Shown: positions 56,745 to 64,000 of the stretch, one piece after another
Position numbering within the stretch: the stretch's first letter is position 1
Layout of the letters: each line of letters opens with the position of its first letter
NCBI GenBank assembly: GCA_964529005.1
Contig: CAZGUH010000001.1
Span: 186,001-250,000, forward strand
DNA from: CAZGUH01 sp964529005
Lineage (GTDB): Bacteria; Actinomycetota; Acidimicrobiia; Acidimicrobiales; Ilumatobacteraceae
DNA length: 64,000 nt
Reading direction: 5' to 3'
Program-made: the position numbers and the translations under genes
Notes under the pieces: model-generated
Told to the model about the DNA's origin: nothing
Seen by the model: only the letters and a program-made list of their open reading frames with translations
Databases searched by the model: none

Positions 56745-57197
56745 ATGATTTCGCGGCGCCTGGGACGTCCAAACTCGTGGAACCGGCCGACCAGAGCGGA
56801 CGAAGCGGCGTCGGTCGACCAGCTGACGCGCGCCACCAACGTGGTGTTCTCGTCGTCGCTGGACGAGCCGCTCGCCTGGGCCAACGCCACGCTCGTGCGT
56901 GGCGACGCAGTGGAGGCGGTGCGAGCGATGAAGCAGAGCGCCTCCGGGGTGCTCAGCACGATCGGCAGCCTCGCCTTGAGCCGGTCGCTGCTGCGAGCGG
57001 GGCTCGTCGACCGATTCCGCGTCGTGATGTTCCCGGTGATCACGGGTGCGACGGGCTCCGAACGCATCTACGACGGCTATCCGGACGTCGCCTTGGAGAT
57101 GATCGATCACCGCACGTTCGACGGACGCACACAGCTCGTCGAGTACCGCCCCCGCGTGCTCGAACATCCACCCTTGGCGCGACCGGCAGCGCAGTGA
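56745..57197 (+). pseudogene. N-terminally truncated RibD_C/dihydrofolate-reductase-like gene
   Basis: The C-terminal about 115 residues match the RibD_C (DHFR-like) family: TNVVFSSSLDEPLAWANATL, VRGDAVEAVRAMKQSASGVL, STIGSLALSRSLLRAGLVD, RFRVVMFPVITGATGSERIY. The usual first 70-80 residues (strand KLVVxxFxTLDG and nucleotide-binding segment) are missing; in their place are about 30 unrelated residues from an ATG at 56745. The gap to the divergent gene is filled by the palindrome element, so the N-terminus cannot lie upstream in another frame. Probably non-functional debris; a new short protein cannot be excluded. Confidence 0.65.
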
Positions 57198-57206
57198 TGG
57201 CGCCGG

Positions 57207-57821
57207 CTACGTCCAGACCCGGTCGCGGCGGGCGATCAAGCGGCGCTTGGTCTCGGGCCAATCGTCGGCCGTGACCGCGAACAGCGCGGTGTCGCGCGGC
57301 TGACCGGCCTCGTCGACGGCATGCGAAGCCCGATGGCTTCGCAGCACGCCCTCGAGCCGCGCTCCGAGCCGTTCGATCGCCGCGCGGCTCTGGGTGTTCC
57401 GCGCGTCGGTGGCCAGGGTGACGCGCACGACGTTCCACACCTCGAAGGCGTGTTCCAGCAGCATCAGCTTGGCCTCGGTGTTGATCGGCCCGCGCTGCGC
57501 GCTGGCGGCCAGCCAGGTGCCACCGATCTCCACCTCGTCGGGCTCGGGCCGGCCGCGCCACCTCACGATGCTCATGAAGCGCGTGCAGCCCACGAGCGCA
57601 CCGTCGACGAGACGTCGCTGGACCAACGGCACCGACGTGCCGGCGGCGGCCTGGTCGAGCAGCGCGTCGACGTAGCGTCGCATCGCGACGGGACCGTCGG
57701 GAACGGTCGTCCAGCGATACGTCGAGCGGTCCTCGCCGGCTGCGGCGGTGAGAGCCGCGGCGTGGTCACGCTCGAGGGGTTCGAGCGCCACCGACCGACC
57801 CACCAGGCTCAATCGCTGCAC
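57207..57821 (-). CDS. GNAT-family N-acetyltransferase (RimJ/RimL type)
   Basis: 204 residues. Acetyl-CoA-dependent N-acetyltransferase: LVGRSVALEPLERDHAAALT, LVGCTRFMSIVRWRGRP, DEVEIGGTWLAASAQRGPIN, TEAKLMLLEHAFEVWNVVRV, ATDARNTQSRAAIERLGARL, EGVLRSHR. The I-G-x-T-W-L and NxxSRAAIxxLGA signatures mark the RimJ/RimL subgroup that modifies protein or small-molecule amines. GTG at 57821 6 nt behind a CAGACT hexamer. Convergent with the truncated gene, 9 nt apart. Confidence 0.88.
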   Translation of the reverse strand: MQRLSLVGRSVALEPLERDHAAALTAAAGEDRSTYRWTTVPDGPVAMRRYVDALLDQAAAGTSVPLVQRRLVDGALVGCTRFMSIVRWRGRPEPDEVEIGGTWLAASAQRGPINTEAKLMLLEHAFEVWNVVRVTLATDARNTQSRAAIERLGARLEGVLRSHRASHAVDEAGQPRDTALFAVTADDWPETKRRLIARRDRVWT

Positions 57822-57907
57822 CCGTCCAGTCTGCTCGATGCCGGCACGGCTGGCCGAGCGCGTTCCGGGGTAGGGGGAGTCGGTCACCACCTCCCCCACA
57901 GGCGCGA

Positions 57908-57913
57908 TACGTT
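57908..57913 (+). promoter_or_regulatory. Possible -10 TACGTT of the sugar ABC operon
   Basis: TACGTT followed 7 nt later by an inverted repeat; the implied leader to the binding-protein ATG is about 67 nt and carries AGGGGGAA. No clear -35. Confidence 0.35.
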
Positions 57914-57920
57914 CGCGAGC

Positions 57921-57934
57921 GTTGCACGCGCAAC
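57921..57934 (+). promoter_or_regulatory. Candidate LacI-type operator
   Basis: GTTGCACGCGCAAC: arms GTTGC/GCAAC around a central CG, the shape of LacI-family sites. It lies where transcription would start, fitting repression of the sugar transport operon. No regulator gene is nearby in the window. Confidence 0.4.
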
Positions 57935-57986
57935 AAGGGGGCGTCCTGGGTAGGAGGGACCGAGAAAACAACAGCAGGGGGAAGTC

Positions 57987-59456
57987 ATGAGACAGCGATG
58001 GCTGAAGTTGGCAGCGGTGCCGATTGCGTTGGCGTTCTTTACGGCAGCGTGCGGCGACGACGACGATGACGGAGGGACGGGTACCAGCGGGGCGCCTGGA
58101 ACGACAGGCGCATCATCGACCACCGAAGCGCCGGACTCCACGGGCGGCACCGGGGGAACGGACACGACCGGAGTGCCCGGCGGCACCGACGGCGGGACGA
58201 CCACGACGCTTCCCCCGACACCGGGACCCGGCAGCGCCGGCTCCGTGACGGTGTTCGGAGTCGAGGACTCCGAGAACGAGGCCGGAGCGATGCAGGACGC
58301 GCTCACCGAATTCGGTGAGGCCAACGGCATCCAGATCACCTACGTCGGGCGTCGTGACTTCGAGCAGCAGATCAACGCCCAGGTGCTCGGCGGCAACCCG
58401 CCCGACATCGGAGCCTTCCCGCAGCCGGGCAAGCTGAAGCAGCTCGCCGAGGACGGAGAGCTGATCCCCGTGCCCGACGACGTCGTCGAGTCGGTGTCGG
58501 AGAACTGGGCGGAGAGCTACATGGCGTTCTCCAACGTCGACGGCACCCAGTACGGCGTGCCGTTCAAGTCCGACCTCAAGTCGATCGTCTGGTACGTGCC
58601 GAGCGTCTGGGAGGAGAAGGGCTACGAGGTGCCCGAGACGCTCACCGACTTCAAGGCGCTGGTCGACGAGATGATCGCGAACGGCGACACGCCGTTGTGC
58701 GTCGGCATCGAATCGGGCACCGCCACCGGATGGCCCTTCACCGACTGGGTCGAGGAGCTCGTCCTGCGTGAGCAAGGCATCGACTACTACAACGACTGGG
58801 TCAGCCACGAGGTGCCGTTCGACGATCAGCCGATCATCGACGTCTTCAACGAGGTCGCCGGGCCGGACGGTCTGTGGACCAAGCCTGGAGCCGTCTTCGC
58901 GGCGAACGGGTCGATCGCGGCCACCGCGTTCGGCAACAACGGCACCCCGCTCGTCGAAGGCAACTGCATGATGCACCGGCAGGCCAGCTTCTTCAGCGCC
59001 TTCTTCCCCGAGGGCACCGAATTCGGCGAAGGTCCCGGCCAGGTGAGCACGTTCTACTTCCCGGCCGATGAGGGCCACCCCGTGCTCGTCGGCGGCATCA
59101 GCGCCGGAGCGTTCCGCGACGCCCCGGAGGTGTGGCAGGTGATGGAGTACCTCGGTTCCGCCGAGTTCGCCGACGCTCGGCAACGGGCGCAGAGCGAGCG
59201 CGTCGGCGGCGGCCTGTCAGGCTTCCTCACCGGCAACACCAACGCCGACTTGAGCCTGTGGGCCGATCTCGAGCAAGGCTTCATCGACGAACTCCAGACC
59301 GCCGACCCGGCGGCGTTCGATGGGTCCGACCAGATGCCGGCCGAGGTCGGCTCGGCCTCAGGGGCGGCCTTCTGGACCGAGGGCACCTCGTTCGTCAACG
59401 GCACTCAGGACGCGCAGACGGCGACGTCGAAGATCGACTCCGCCTGGCCGAGCTGA
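57987..59456 (+). CDS. ABC transporter sugar-binding lipoprotein
   Basis: 489 residues. Signal peptide with lipobox FFTAAC (Cys at about residue 22), an unusually long Asp/Gly/Thr/Ser-rich spacer to about residue 85, then a type-I extracellular solute-binding domain: GSVTVFGVEDSENEAGAMQD, NAQVLGGNPPDIGAFPQPGK, YGVPFKSDLKSIVWYVPSVW, TGWPFTDWVEELVLREQGID, then GGISAGAFRDAPEVWQVMEY. Resembles alpha-glucoside-binding AglE-like proteins. Captures sugar outside the membrane for the two permeases downstream. ATG with AGGGGGAA 3 nt or more upstream; candidate operator in its leader. Confidence 0.92.
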   Translation: MRQRWLKLAAVPIALAFFTAACGDDDDDGGTGTSGAPGTTGASSTTEAPDSTGGTGGTDTTGVPGGTDGGTTTTLPPTPGPGSAGSVTVFGVEDSENEAGAMQDALTEFGEANGIQITYVGRRDFEQQINAQVLGGNPPDIGAFPQPGKLKQLAEDGELIPVPDDVVESVSENWAESYMAFSNVDGTQYGVPFKSDLKSIVWYVPSVWEEKGYEVPETLTDFKALVDEMIANGDTPLCVGIESGTATGWPFTDWVEELVLREQGIDYYNDWVSHEVPFDDQPIIDVFNEVAGPDGLWTKPGAVFAANGSIAATAFGNNGTPLVEGNCMMHRQASFFSAFFPEGTEFGEGPGQVSTFYFPADEGHPVLVGGISAGAFRDAPEVWQVMEYLGSAEFADARQRAQSERVGGGLSGFLTGNTNADLSLWADLEQGFIDELQTADPAAFDGSDQMPAEVGSASGAAFWTEGTSFVNGTQDAQTATSKIDSAWPS

Positions 59457-59470
59457 GCGACATGACCAAC

Positions 59471-59506
59471 GCGCCGCCGGTGGCCCTCATGGGTCACCGG
59501 CGGCGC
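59471..59506 (+). terminator. Strong hairpin between binding protein and permease genes
   Basis: GCGCCGCCGGTG (59471-59482) pairs perfectly with CACCGGCGGCGC (59495-59506), 12 bp. Located 15 nt after the binding-protein stop and about 48 nt before the permease ATG. Typical attenuator or stabiliser that gives more binding protein than permease. Confidence 0.65.
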
Positions 59507-59554
59507 CACTTCCTCTCATGATCGAGGGACTGATTCGACCGGGGGATCGACAGC

Positions 59555-61696
59555 ATGGCCGTCGGTGAGAAGAGCGGCGTGATCCAAGAGATGGAACAGG
59601 AGGCGGGCGTCGCGCCGCCGGCGCGACGGCTGCCGCCTGAGCCACGGGCGTCAGTCCTCAGCGTCGGCGCCGTCGCTCGCTTGGTCGTGTTCGGGGCGCT
59701 CGCCGCGTTCCTGCTCTATTACGTCGGTCCGCGCGACATCGCCCAGACGACGCTGAAGGTCGCGCTCGCCGTCGCCGTCACCGGCGCGTTGTGGGTCGCC
59801 GCGAACCTGCTCTTCGATCAGGCGTACGACCATTGGACGCGCTTCAACACGATCGTCGGGGCCGGGCTCGGCTTCGTCGGGTACTTCGTCCTCGAGTCGA
59901 ACGACGCGCTGCGCAGGTTGGTCGACGACCCGGTGCGGCCGACGGGTTCGGGCGTGTTCGACGACATCACCGGATGGGTGACGCGCCCGCTCGACATCAA
60001 TTCGCTGCTGTGGGGTCTCATCGGCGGCGCTGCCCTCGGGGTCGTGATGTTCATGCTCAGCGCGCCGAGCCAGCAGCGAGCGCGACGCCCGTTGGCTCTG
60101 ATCGGCATGGCGGCCTTCGGCCTCCTGACGGCGGTCGCCGTCGACGACTCGGTCCACCCGGCGCTCGATTGGGGCAAGCTCGTGATCTGCGCCGCTCTCG
60201 GCGCAGGCGTGTTCGGGCTCATCGGCCTGTGGCGCTTCGGGCGCACCGGCGCGCTGCTGTCGCTGCTCACCGGGCTGACCGTGGGGTGGATCGTCGGAGC
60301 GTGGGGCGGCGCCGACATCGGGGACGGCAACTTCGGCGAGGTTCTCGTCGCCACCGTCGTCCCGGGGGCGGTGCTCGGCATCCGCATGGGTCTCGCCTCG
60401 CACCCCGACGCCGGGACGCGCCGGCGCGTCGATCGACGGGCGCGATCGTGGATCTTCGTCACCCCCGCGCTCGTGTTCATCGGCGTCGGCCTGTTGGCGC
60501 CGGTGATCCGCACGATCTACCTGTCGTTCCGCAACCGCAACGGCAGGGAGTCGGTCGGACTCGACAACTACAAGGCGATCTTCACCAACAAGAACTCGGT
60601 GGACTTCGACGACTGGGAGAACATCTTCACCAGCCGGCTGTTCTACGTCGCACTCGCATTGGTGGCGCTCGGCATCATCGTCGGTGTCCTCGGCGGGCGG
60701 CGCACGAGCCAACCGTTCGAGCGCGGTCCGTCGTCGTTCGGGCCGATCCTGGCGGGTCTCTTCGTCCTGTCGTGCGCGATCTTGTCCTCGATCCGCGGCA
60801 CGATCTTCAACAACGTCTGGTGGGTCATCGTCGTCACGTCGCTGGCCACGGTCCTCGGCTTGGCCGTCGCGGTGCTCGCCGACCGGGCGCGCGCCGAGAA
60901 CGCCGCCAAATCGTTGATCTTCCTGCCGATGGCGATCTCGTTCATCGGCGCCGGCATCATCTGGCGCTTCATGTACCAAGCGCGTGATCCATCGCAGAAC
61001 CAGACGGGGGTGCTCAACGCGATCTGGGTCTGGGTCGGCGAGAGCACGACGTCGTCGACCGGCAAGGCGATCTGGCTCGTCGTCCTGTGCGCGCTCGCCG
61101 CGGCGTTGCTCTGGTTGATCAAGCTTGGCTTCGACACGCAGTCGCGGACGATGTCGGGCTTCGCGGCCGGCTTCGTGGTCCTCATCGCGTATCTCGTCTA
61201 CCGGATCATCGGCCCGGGCCTCGGCGGCTACATCGAGGTGGACGGCACGGTCCGGCCGCGGCCGGTGCTGTTCATCCAGGAGGAGCCGTTCAACAACATG
61301 TGGTTGATGGTCGTGCTGATCTGGGTCCAGGCGGGCTTCGCGATGGTGATCCTCTCGGCGGCGATCAAAGCCGTTCCGACCGAGCTCGTCGAAGCGGCGA
61401 AGGTCGACGGCGCGACGGATTCTCAGGTGTTCTGGCGCATCACCCTGCCGCAGATCTCCCCGACGGTCGCCGTCGTGGTGACATCGCTGTTCGTGACGGT
61501 GATGAAGGTCTTCGACATCGTCTACGCGATGACCAACGGCCAGTTCGGCACGCAGGTCATCGCCAACGAGATGTGGATCAGGGCGTTCGGCCAGACCAAC
61601 CTCGGCCTCGGCTCAGCGCTCGCTGTCGTGCTGTTCGTGTCGGTGATCCCGATCATGTGGTTCAACAGCCGCCGGATGCGGAGAGAGCGGGCGTGA
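59555..61696 (+). CDS. ABC sugar permease, MalF type, with extra N-terminal membrane domain
   Basis: 713 residues, over twice the usual 290-330. The C-terminal half is the permease: LIFLPMAISFIGAGIIWRFM, WVQAGFAMVILSAAIKAVPT and the ATPase-docking loop ELVEAAKVDGATDSQVFWRI. Residues about 33-280 add roughly eight hydrophobic helices (LVVFGALAAFLLYYVGPRDI, LLWGLIGGAALGVVMFMLSA, LVICAALGAGVFGLIGLWRF), and a second insertion with further TM helices lies between the first permease helix (about 300) and the core. The extra part has no motif I recognise; E. coli MalF also has added helices and a large loop but is only 514 residues. Downstream permease begins 4 nt later. Confidence 0.9.
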   Translation: MAVGEKSGVIQEMEQEAGVAPPARRLPPEPRASVLSVGAVARLVVFGALAAFLLYYVGPRDIAQTTLKVALAVAVTGALWVAANLLFDQAYDHWTRFNTIVGAGLGFVGYFVLESNDALRRLVDDPVRPTGSGVFDDITGWVTRPLDINSLLWGLIGGAALGVVMFMLSAPSQQRARRPLALIGMAAFGLLTAVAVDDSVHPALDWGKLVICAALGAGVFGLIGLWRFGRTGALLSLLTGLTVGWIVGAWGGADIGDGNFGEVLVATVVPGAVLGIRMGLASHPDAGTRRRVDRRARSWIFVTPALVFIGVGLLAPVIRTIYLSFRNRNGRESVGLDNYKAIFTNKNSVDFDDWENIFTSRLFYVALALVALGIIVGVLGGRRTSQPFERGPSSFGPILAGLFVLSCAILSSIRGTIFNNVWWVIVVTSLATVLGLAVAVLADRARAENAAKSLIFLPMAISFIGAGIIWRFMYQARDPSQNQTGVLNAIWVWVGESTTSSTGKAIWLVVLCALAAALLWLIKLGFDTQSRTMSGFAAGFVVLIAYLVYRIIGPGLGGYIEVDGTVRPRPVLFIQEEPFNNMWLMVVLIWVQAGFAMVILSAAIKAVPTELVEAAKVDGATDSQVFWRITLPQISPTVAVVVTSLFVTVMKVFDIVYAMTNGQFGTQVIANEMWIRAFGQTNLGLGSALAVVLFVSVIPIMWFNSRRMRRERA

Positions 61697-61700
61697 AGCG

Positions 61701-62654
61701 ATGAGCGTCGGAACCATCAACCCCAGCCAGCGCCCGATCGGCGCGACGGGCGCCGTCTATCGCTTCCTCCGGTCGATCCCGACGTGGGTCCTGTGGCTTC
61801 TCGTCGCCGTCTGGAGCATCCCGACCGCGGGTCTGCTGGTCAACTCGGTGCGCACCCGCGACGCGCAGCGCACGACCGGCTGGTGGACCGTGTGGCGCGA
61901 CTTCGACGACCTCACGCTCGACAACTACCGCGAGGTGCTCGGCACGACGGCCGCCGGCGGCATGAAGCAAGGGCTGAGCAACTCGTTCGCGATCGCGCTG
62001 CCGGCGACGATCATCCCGATCGCGTTCGCCGCCTTCGCCGCGTACGCGTTCGCGTGGATCGAGTTCAAGCACCGCCAGGGTCTGTTCATCGGCACCGTGG
62101 CGTTGCTCGCGGTGCCGATCCAAGTGGCCTTGATCCCGCTGCTGTTGATGTACGTCAACGGCGCCCACTGGACGATCCCGTGGCTCGACAAGACGATCAC
62201 GATCTTCCCCGACCTGAACCTCGCCGGAACGACGACCTCGGTCTGGCTGGCGCACACCGCGTTCGGCATGCCGTTCGCCATCTTCCTGTTGCACAACTAC
62301 ATGTCGTCGCTGCCGAAGGACATCTTCGAGTCGGCGCGCATCGACGGCGCCAACCACTTCCGCATCTTCTGGCGCCTCGTCCTGCCGCTGTCGGTCCCGG
62401 TGCTCGCCGCGTTCGCGATCTTCCAGTTCCTCTGGACGTGGAACGACTACCTGATCGCGGTCACGATGGTGGGCGTCAACCAGTCCGCCGCGCCGTCGAC
62501 GGTGGTCATTGCTGCGCAGACCGGGCAGTTCGGCCAGTTCGAACACCTGCTGACGGCCGGCGCCTTCCTCCAAGCCGCGGTGCCGCTCGCCGTGTTCTTT
62601 CTCCTCCAGCGGTTCTTCGTGCGCGGCATTCTCGCCGGCTCGGTGAAGGGCTGA
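61701..62654 (+). CDS. ABC sugar permease, MalG type
   Basis: 317 residues with six TM helices: TWVLWLLVAVWSIPTAGLLV, SFAIALPATIIPIAFAAFAA, LFIGTVALLAVPIQVALIPL, HTAFGMPFAIFLLHNYMS, FAIFQFLWTWNDYLIAVTMV and AGAFLQAAVPLAVFFLL. The EAA loop reads DIFESARIDGANHFRIFWRL, contacting the ATPase. Forms the heterodimeric pore with the larger permease. Start ATG at 61701 with GAGCGGGCGTGAAGCG upstream, overlapping region of the previous stop. Closest relatives by feel are alpha-glucoside (AglG) permeases. Confidence 0.93.
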   Translation: MSVGTINPSQRPIGATGAVYRFLRSIPTWVLWLLVAVWSIPTAGLLVNSVRTRDAQRTTGWWTVWRDFDDLTLDNYREVLGTTAAGGMKQGLSNSFAIALPATIIPIAFAAFAAYAFAWIEFKHRQGLFIGTVALLAVPIQVALIPLLLMYVNGAHWTIPWLDKTITIFPDLNLAGTTTSVWLAHTAFGMPFAIFLLHNYMSSLPKDIFESARIDGANHFRIFWRLVLPLSVPVLAAFAIFQFLWTWNDYLIAVTMVGVNQSAAPSTVVIAAQTGQFGQFEHLLTAGAFLQAAVPLAVFFLLQRFFVRGILAGSVKG

Positions 62655-62665
62655 GCCGGCGAACC

Positions 62666-63838
62666 CTACGAGCGGATCGCCGTGTGGTGGTGCGCGTCGA
62701 AGAAGTGGAGGTTCTCGGCAGCGACGCTGACCTCGATCTCCTCGCCGAGCCGCACGTGTGAACGCGGGCTGAAGCGCGCCACCGCGTTGGCGACGCCCGA
62801 GCCGAGCAGCTCCTCGGGAGCGTCGGGGTCGCCGGAGTTGACGCGCCGCGCGCCGTCGAGCTCGATGTGGACCATCAGCTCCGATCCGAGCGCCTCGACG
62901 AGGCGAACCGTCGCCTTCATCCGCCGATCCGCGGGCACCTCCGTCGCGACCGCCGCGTCCTCGAAGTCCTCGGGGCGGATGCCGACGACGACCTGCTGCC
63001 CGTCGTAGTCCCGCAACGCCGGATGGCGGTCGAGCGATTCCGGCGCGAGCGCGATCTGCTGTGCGCCGATCTGCACGCTTCGCTCGCCGTCGATGGTGAC
63101 CACACCCTCGTAGAGGTTCATCGACGGCGATCCGATGAACGCGCCGACGAACACGTTGGTCGGTTCGTCGTACAGCTCCTGAGGCGCGCCGACCTGCTGC
63201 AGGTGGCCGTCCTTGAGGACTGCGACCCGGTTGCCCATGGTCATCGCCTCGACCTGATCGTGCGTCACGTAGATCGTCGTCACGCCGAGATCGCGCTGGA
63301 GCCGTGCGATCTCCGCCCGCATCTGCACGCGCAGCTTGGCGTCGAGGTTGGACAGCGGCTCGTCCATCAGGAACGCCGCCGGCTGGCGCACGATCGCCCG
63401 CCCCATCGCCACCCGCTGACGCTGCCCGCCGGACAACCGCCCCGGCTTGCGGTCGAGGTACGGCTCGAGCTCGAGCAGCGCCGCCGCCTTGCGGACGCGG
63501 CTGTCGATCTCCGGTTTGGGGACGCGGGCGAGCTTGAGCGCGAAGGCGATGTTGTCGTACACCGTCATGTGCGGGTACAACGCGTAGTTCTGGAACACCA
63601 TCGCGATGTCGCGGTCCTTCGGCTCGACGTCGTTGACCACGCGGTCGCCGATGCGCAGTTCTCCGCTGCTGATCGTCTCGAGACCGGCCACCATCCGCAG
63701 CGCGGTCGACTTGCCGCAACCGGACGGACCGACGAGGACGAGGAACTCGCCATCGGTGATGTCGAGGCTGAGGTCGTGGATGGCGTGGAACCCGTTGTCG
63801 TAGACCTTGTTCACCGCGTCGAGCGTGACCGTCGCCAT
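62666..63838 (-). CDS. ABC sugar transporter ATPase (MalK/UgpC/MsiK type)
   Basis: 390 residues. Walker A GPSGCGKSTALRMVAG, Q-loop MVFQNYALYPHMTVYDN, signature LSGGQRQRVAMGRAI, Walker B AAFLMDEPLSNLDAKLR, switch His in YVTHDQVEAMT, and a C-terminal regulatory TOBE domain (VVVGIRPEDFEDAA, VEALGSELMVHIEL). Convergent with the permease genes (11 nt between stops) and with its own TACGTT hexamer 6 nt before the ATG. In actinobacteria one MsiK-type ATPase often serves several sugar permeases, so separate transcription makes sense. Confidence 0.93.
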   Translation of the reverse strand: MATVTLDAVNKVYDNGFHAIHDLSLDITDGEFLVLVGPSGCGKSTALRMVAGLETISSGELRIGDRVVNDVEPKDRDIAMVFQNYALYPHMTVYDNIAFALKLARVPKPEIDSRVRKAAALLELEPYLDRKPGRLSGGQRQRVAMGRAIVRQPAAFLMDEPLSNLDAKLRVQMRAEIARLQRDLGVTTIYVTHDQVEAMTMGNRVAVLKDGHLQQVGAPQELYDEPTNVFVGAFIGSPSMNLYEGVVTIDGERSVQIGAQQIALAPESLDRHPALRDYDGQQVVVGIRPEDFEDAAVATEVPADRRMKATVRLVEALGSELMVHIELDGARRVNSGDPDAPEELLGSGVANAVARFSPRSHVRLGEEIEVSVAAENLHFFDAHHHTAIRS

Positions 63839-63844
63839 CGCCAC

Positions 63845-63850
63845 AACGTA
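63845..63850 (-). promoter_or_regulatory. -10-like TACGTT before the ATPase gene
   Basis: Minus-strand TACGTT, 6 nt before the ATG at 63838. Confidence 0.5.
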
Positions 63851-63915
63851 CTGCGCCCAGCGTCGCCCGTGTGACGGGCGGCACCTGGTCTCGTGGTCGG
63901 GCCGCCGCGGTGCAC

Positions 63916-63921
63916 TACCGT
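63916..63921 (+). promoter_or_regulatory. -10-like TACCGT before the partial lipoprotein gene
   Basis: TACCGT ends 8 nt before the ATG at 63930. Confidence 0.4.
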
Positions 63922-63929
63922 CAGCGCCC

Positions 63930-64000
63930 ATGCCGGGTGGGCGTGTGGTGATGGTGGGCGCCTGCATCGTCTGGGCGTTGTCCGCGTGCGAGGCGCCGAC
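63930..64000 (+). CDS. Start of a lipoprotein gene, cut by the window edge
   Basis: The first 23 codons read MPGGRVVMVGACIVWALSAC followed by EAP: short n-region, hydrophobic segment and a good lipobox (LSAC, Cys at residue 20). The TACCGT hexamer 8 nt upstream supports the start. The body of the protein is outside the window, so nothing can be said of its function. Divergent from the sugar ATPase gene. Confidence 0.6.
   Translation, partial: MPGGRVVMVGACIVWALSACEAP

Overview
The window is about 64 kb of very GC-rich, densely packed bacterial DNA with no rRNA, tRNA or CRISPR array. The gene content points to a motile actinobacterium: a mycothiol S-conjugate amidase and a mycothiol-dependent isomerase-family protein, a ceoB/ceoC-like pair of TrkA proteins followed by an OB-fold protein (the Rv2691-Rv2694c arrangement of mycobacteria), DUF2469, an F420/LLM-type oxidoreductase and an N-terminally anchored FtsY. 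Flagella plus this set would fit the class Acidimicrobiia (Ilumatobacter-like), but that finer placement is inference.

Layout. 1-5.2 kb: minus-strand flagellar block fliC, fliD, fliS, a small helical gene and flgB (runs off the left edge), preceded by a divergent sigma-70-like protein. 5.4-8.9 kb: secreted DUF3761-like peptide, NarL-type sensor kinase, its response regulator, and a second LuxR protein with a degenerate receiver. 8.9-11.2 kb: two TrkA proteins, OB-fold protein, small anchored protein. 11.3-16.2 kb: lpdA, sucB and a LipB-LipA fusion, that is, a 2-oxoacid dehydrogenase E3 and E2 with the enzymes that make the lipoyl group E2 carries. sucB contains a 100-N assembly gap that its own flanks show to be artificial. 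16.2-31.2 kb: mixed housekeeping and envelope genes (M24 peptidase, lipoproteins, rhomboid protease, GGDEF-EAL protein, PEBP lipoprotein, mca, YdjC-like deacetylase, secreted nuclease, thiolase, a 983-residue secreted subtilase, a redoxin). 31.2-38.6 kb: MDMPI, DUF2207 protein, fatty acid desaturase, DsbA-like and PAP2 proteins, a RecB-type nuclease, hydrolase, LapA. 38.7-51.4 kb: smc, ftsY, two glycosidases (GH13, GH1), ffh, rpsP, khpA, rimM, trmD, rplS, DUF2469, yraN, a classical SRP/ribosome-maturation cluster interrupted by sugar hydrolases. 51.4-57.8 kb: small conserved genes, rpe, a TrmA-family methyltransferase, psuG, two flavodoxin-fold reductases, a truncated RibD_C-like gene and an acetyltransferase. 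58-64 kb: an ABC sugar uptake system (binding lipoprotein, unusually large first permease, second permease) with its ATPase convergent on the other strand, then the first codons of a lipoprotein gene.

Two features run through the whole window. First, about 27 transcription-unit-leading genes have a TANNNT-like hexamer ending 6-11 nt before the start codon, which suggests widespread leaderless or near-leaderless transcription; these hexamers were used to choose many start codons. Second, many neighbouring genes overlap by GTGA or ATGA, indicating translational coupling. The most unusual items are the LipB-LipA fusion, the divergent sigma-like protein beside flagellin, a two-copy intergenic palindrome family with exact 43-9-43 architecture, and the self-overlapping assembly gap in sucB.
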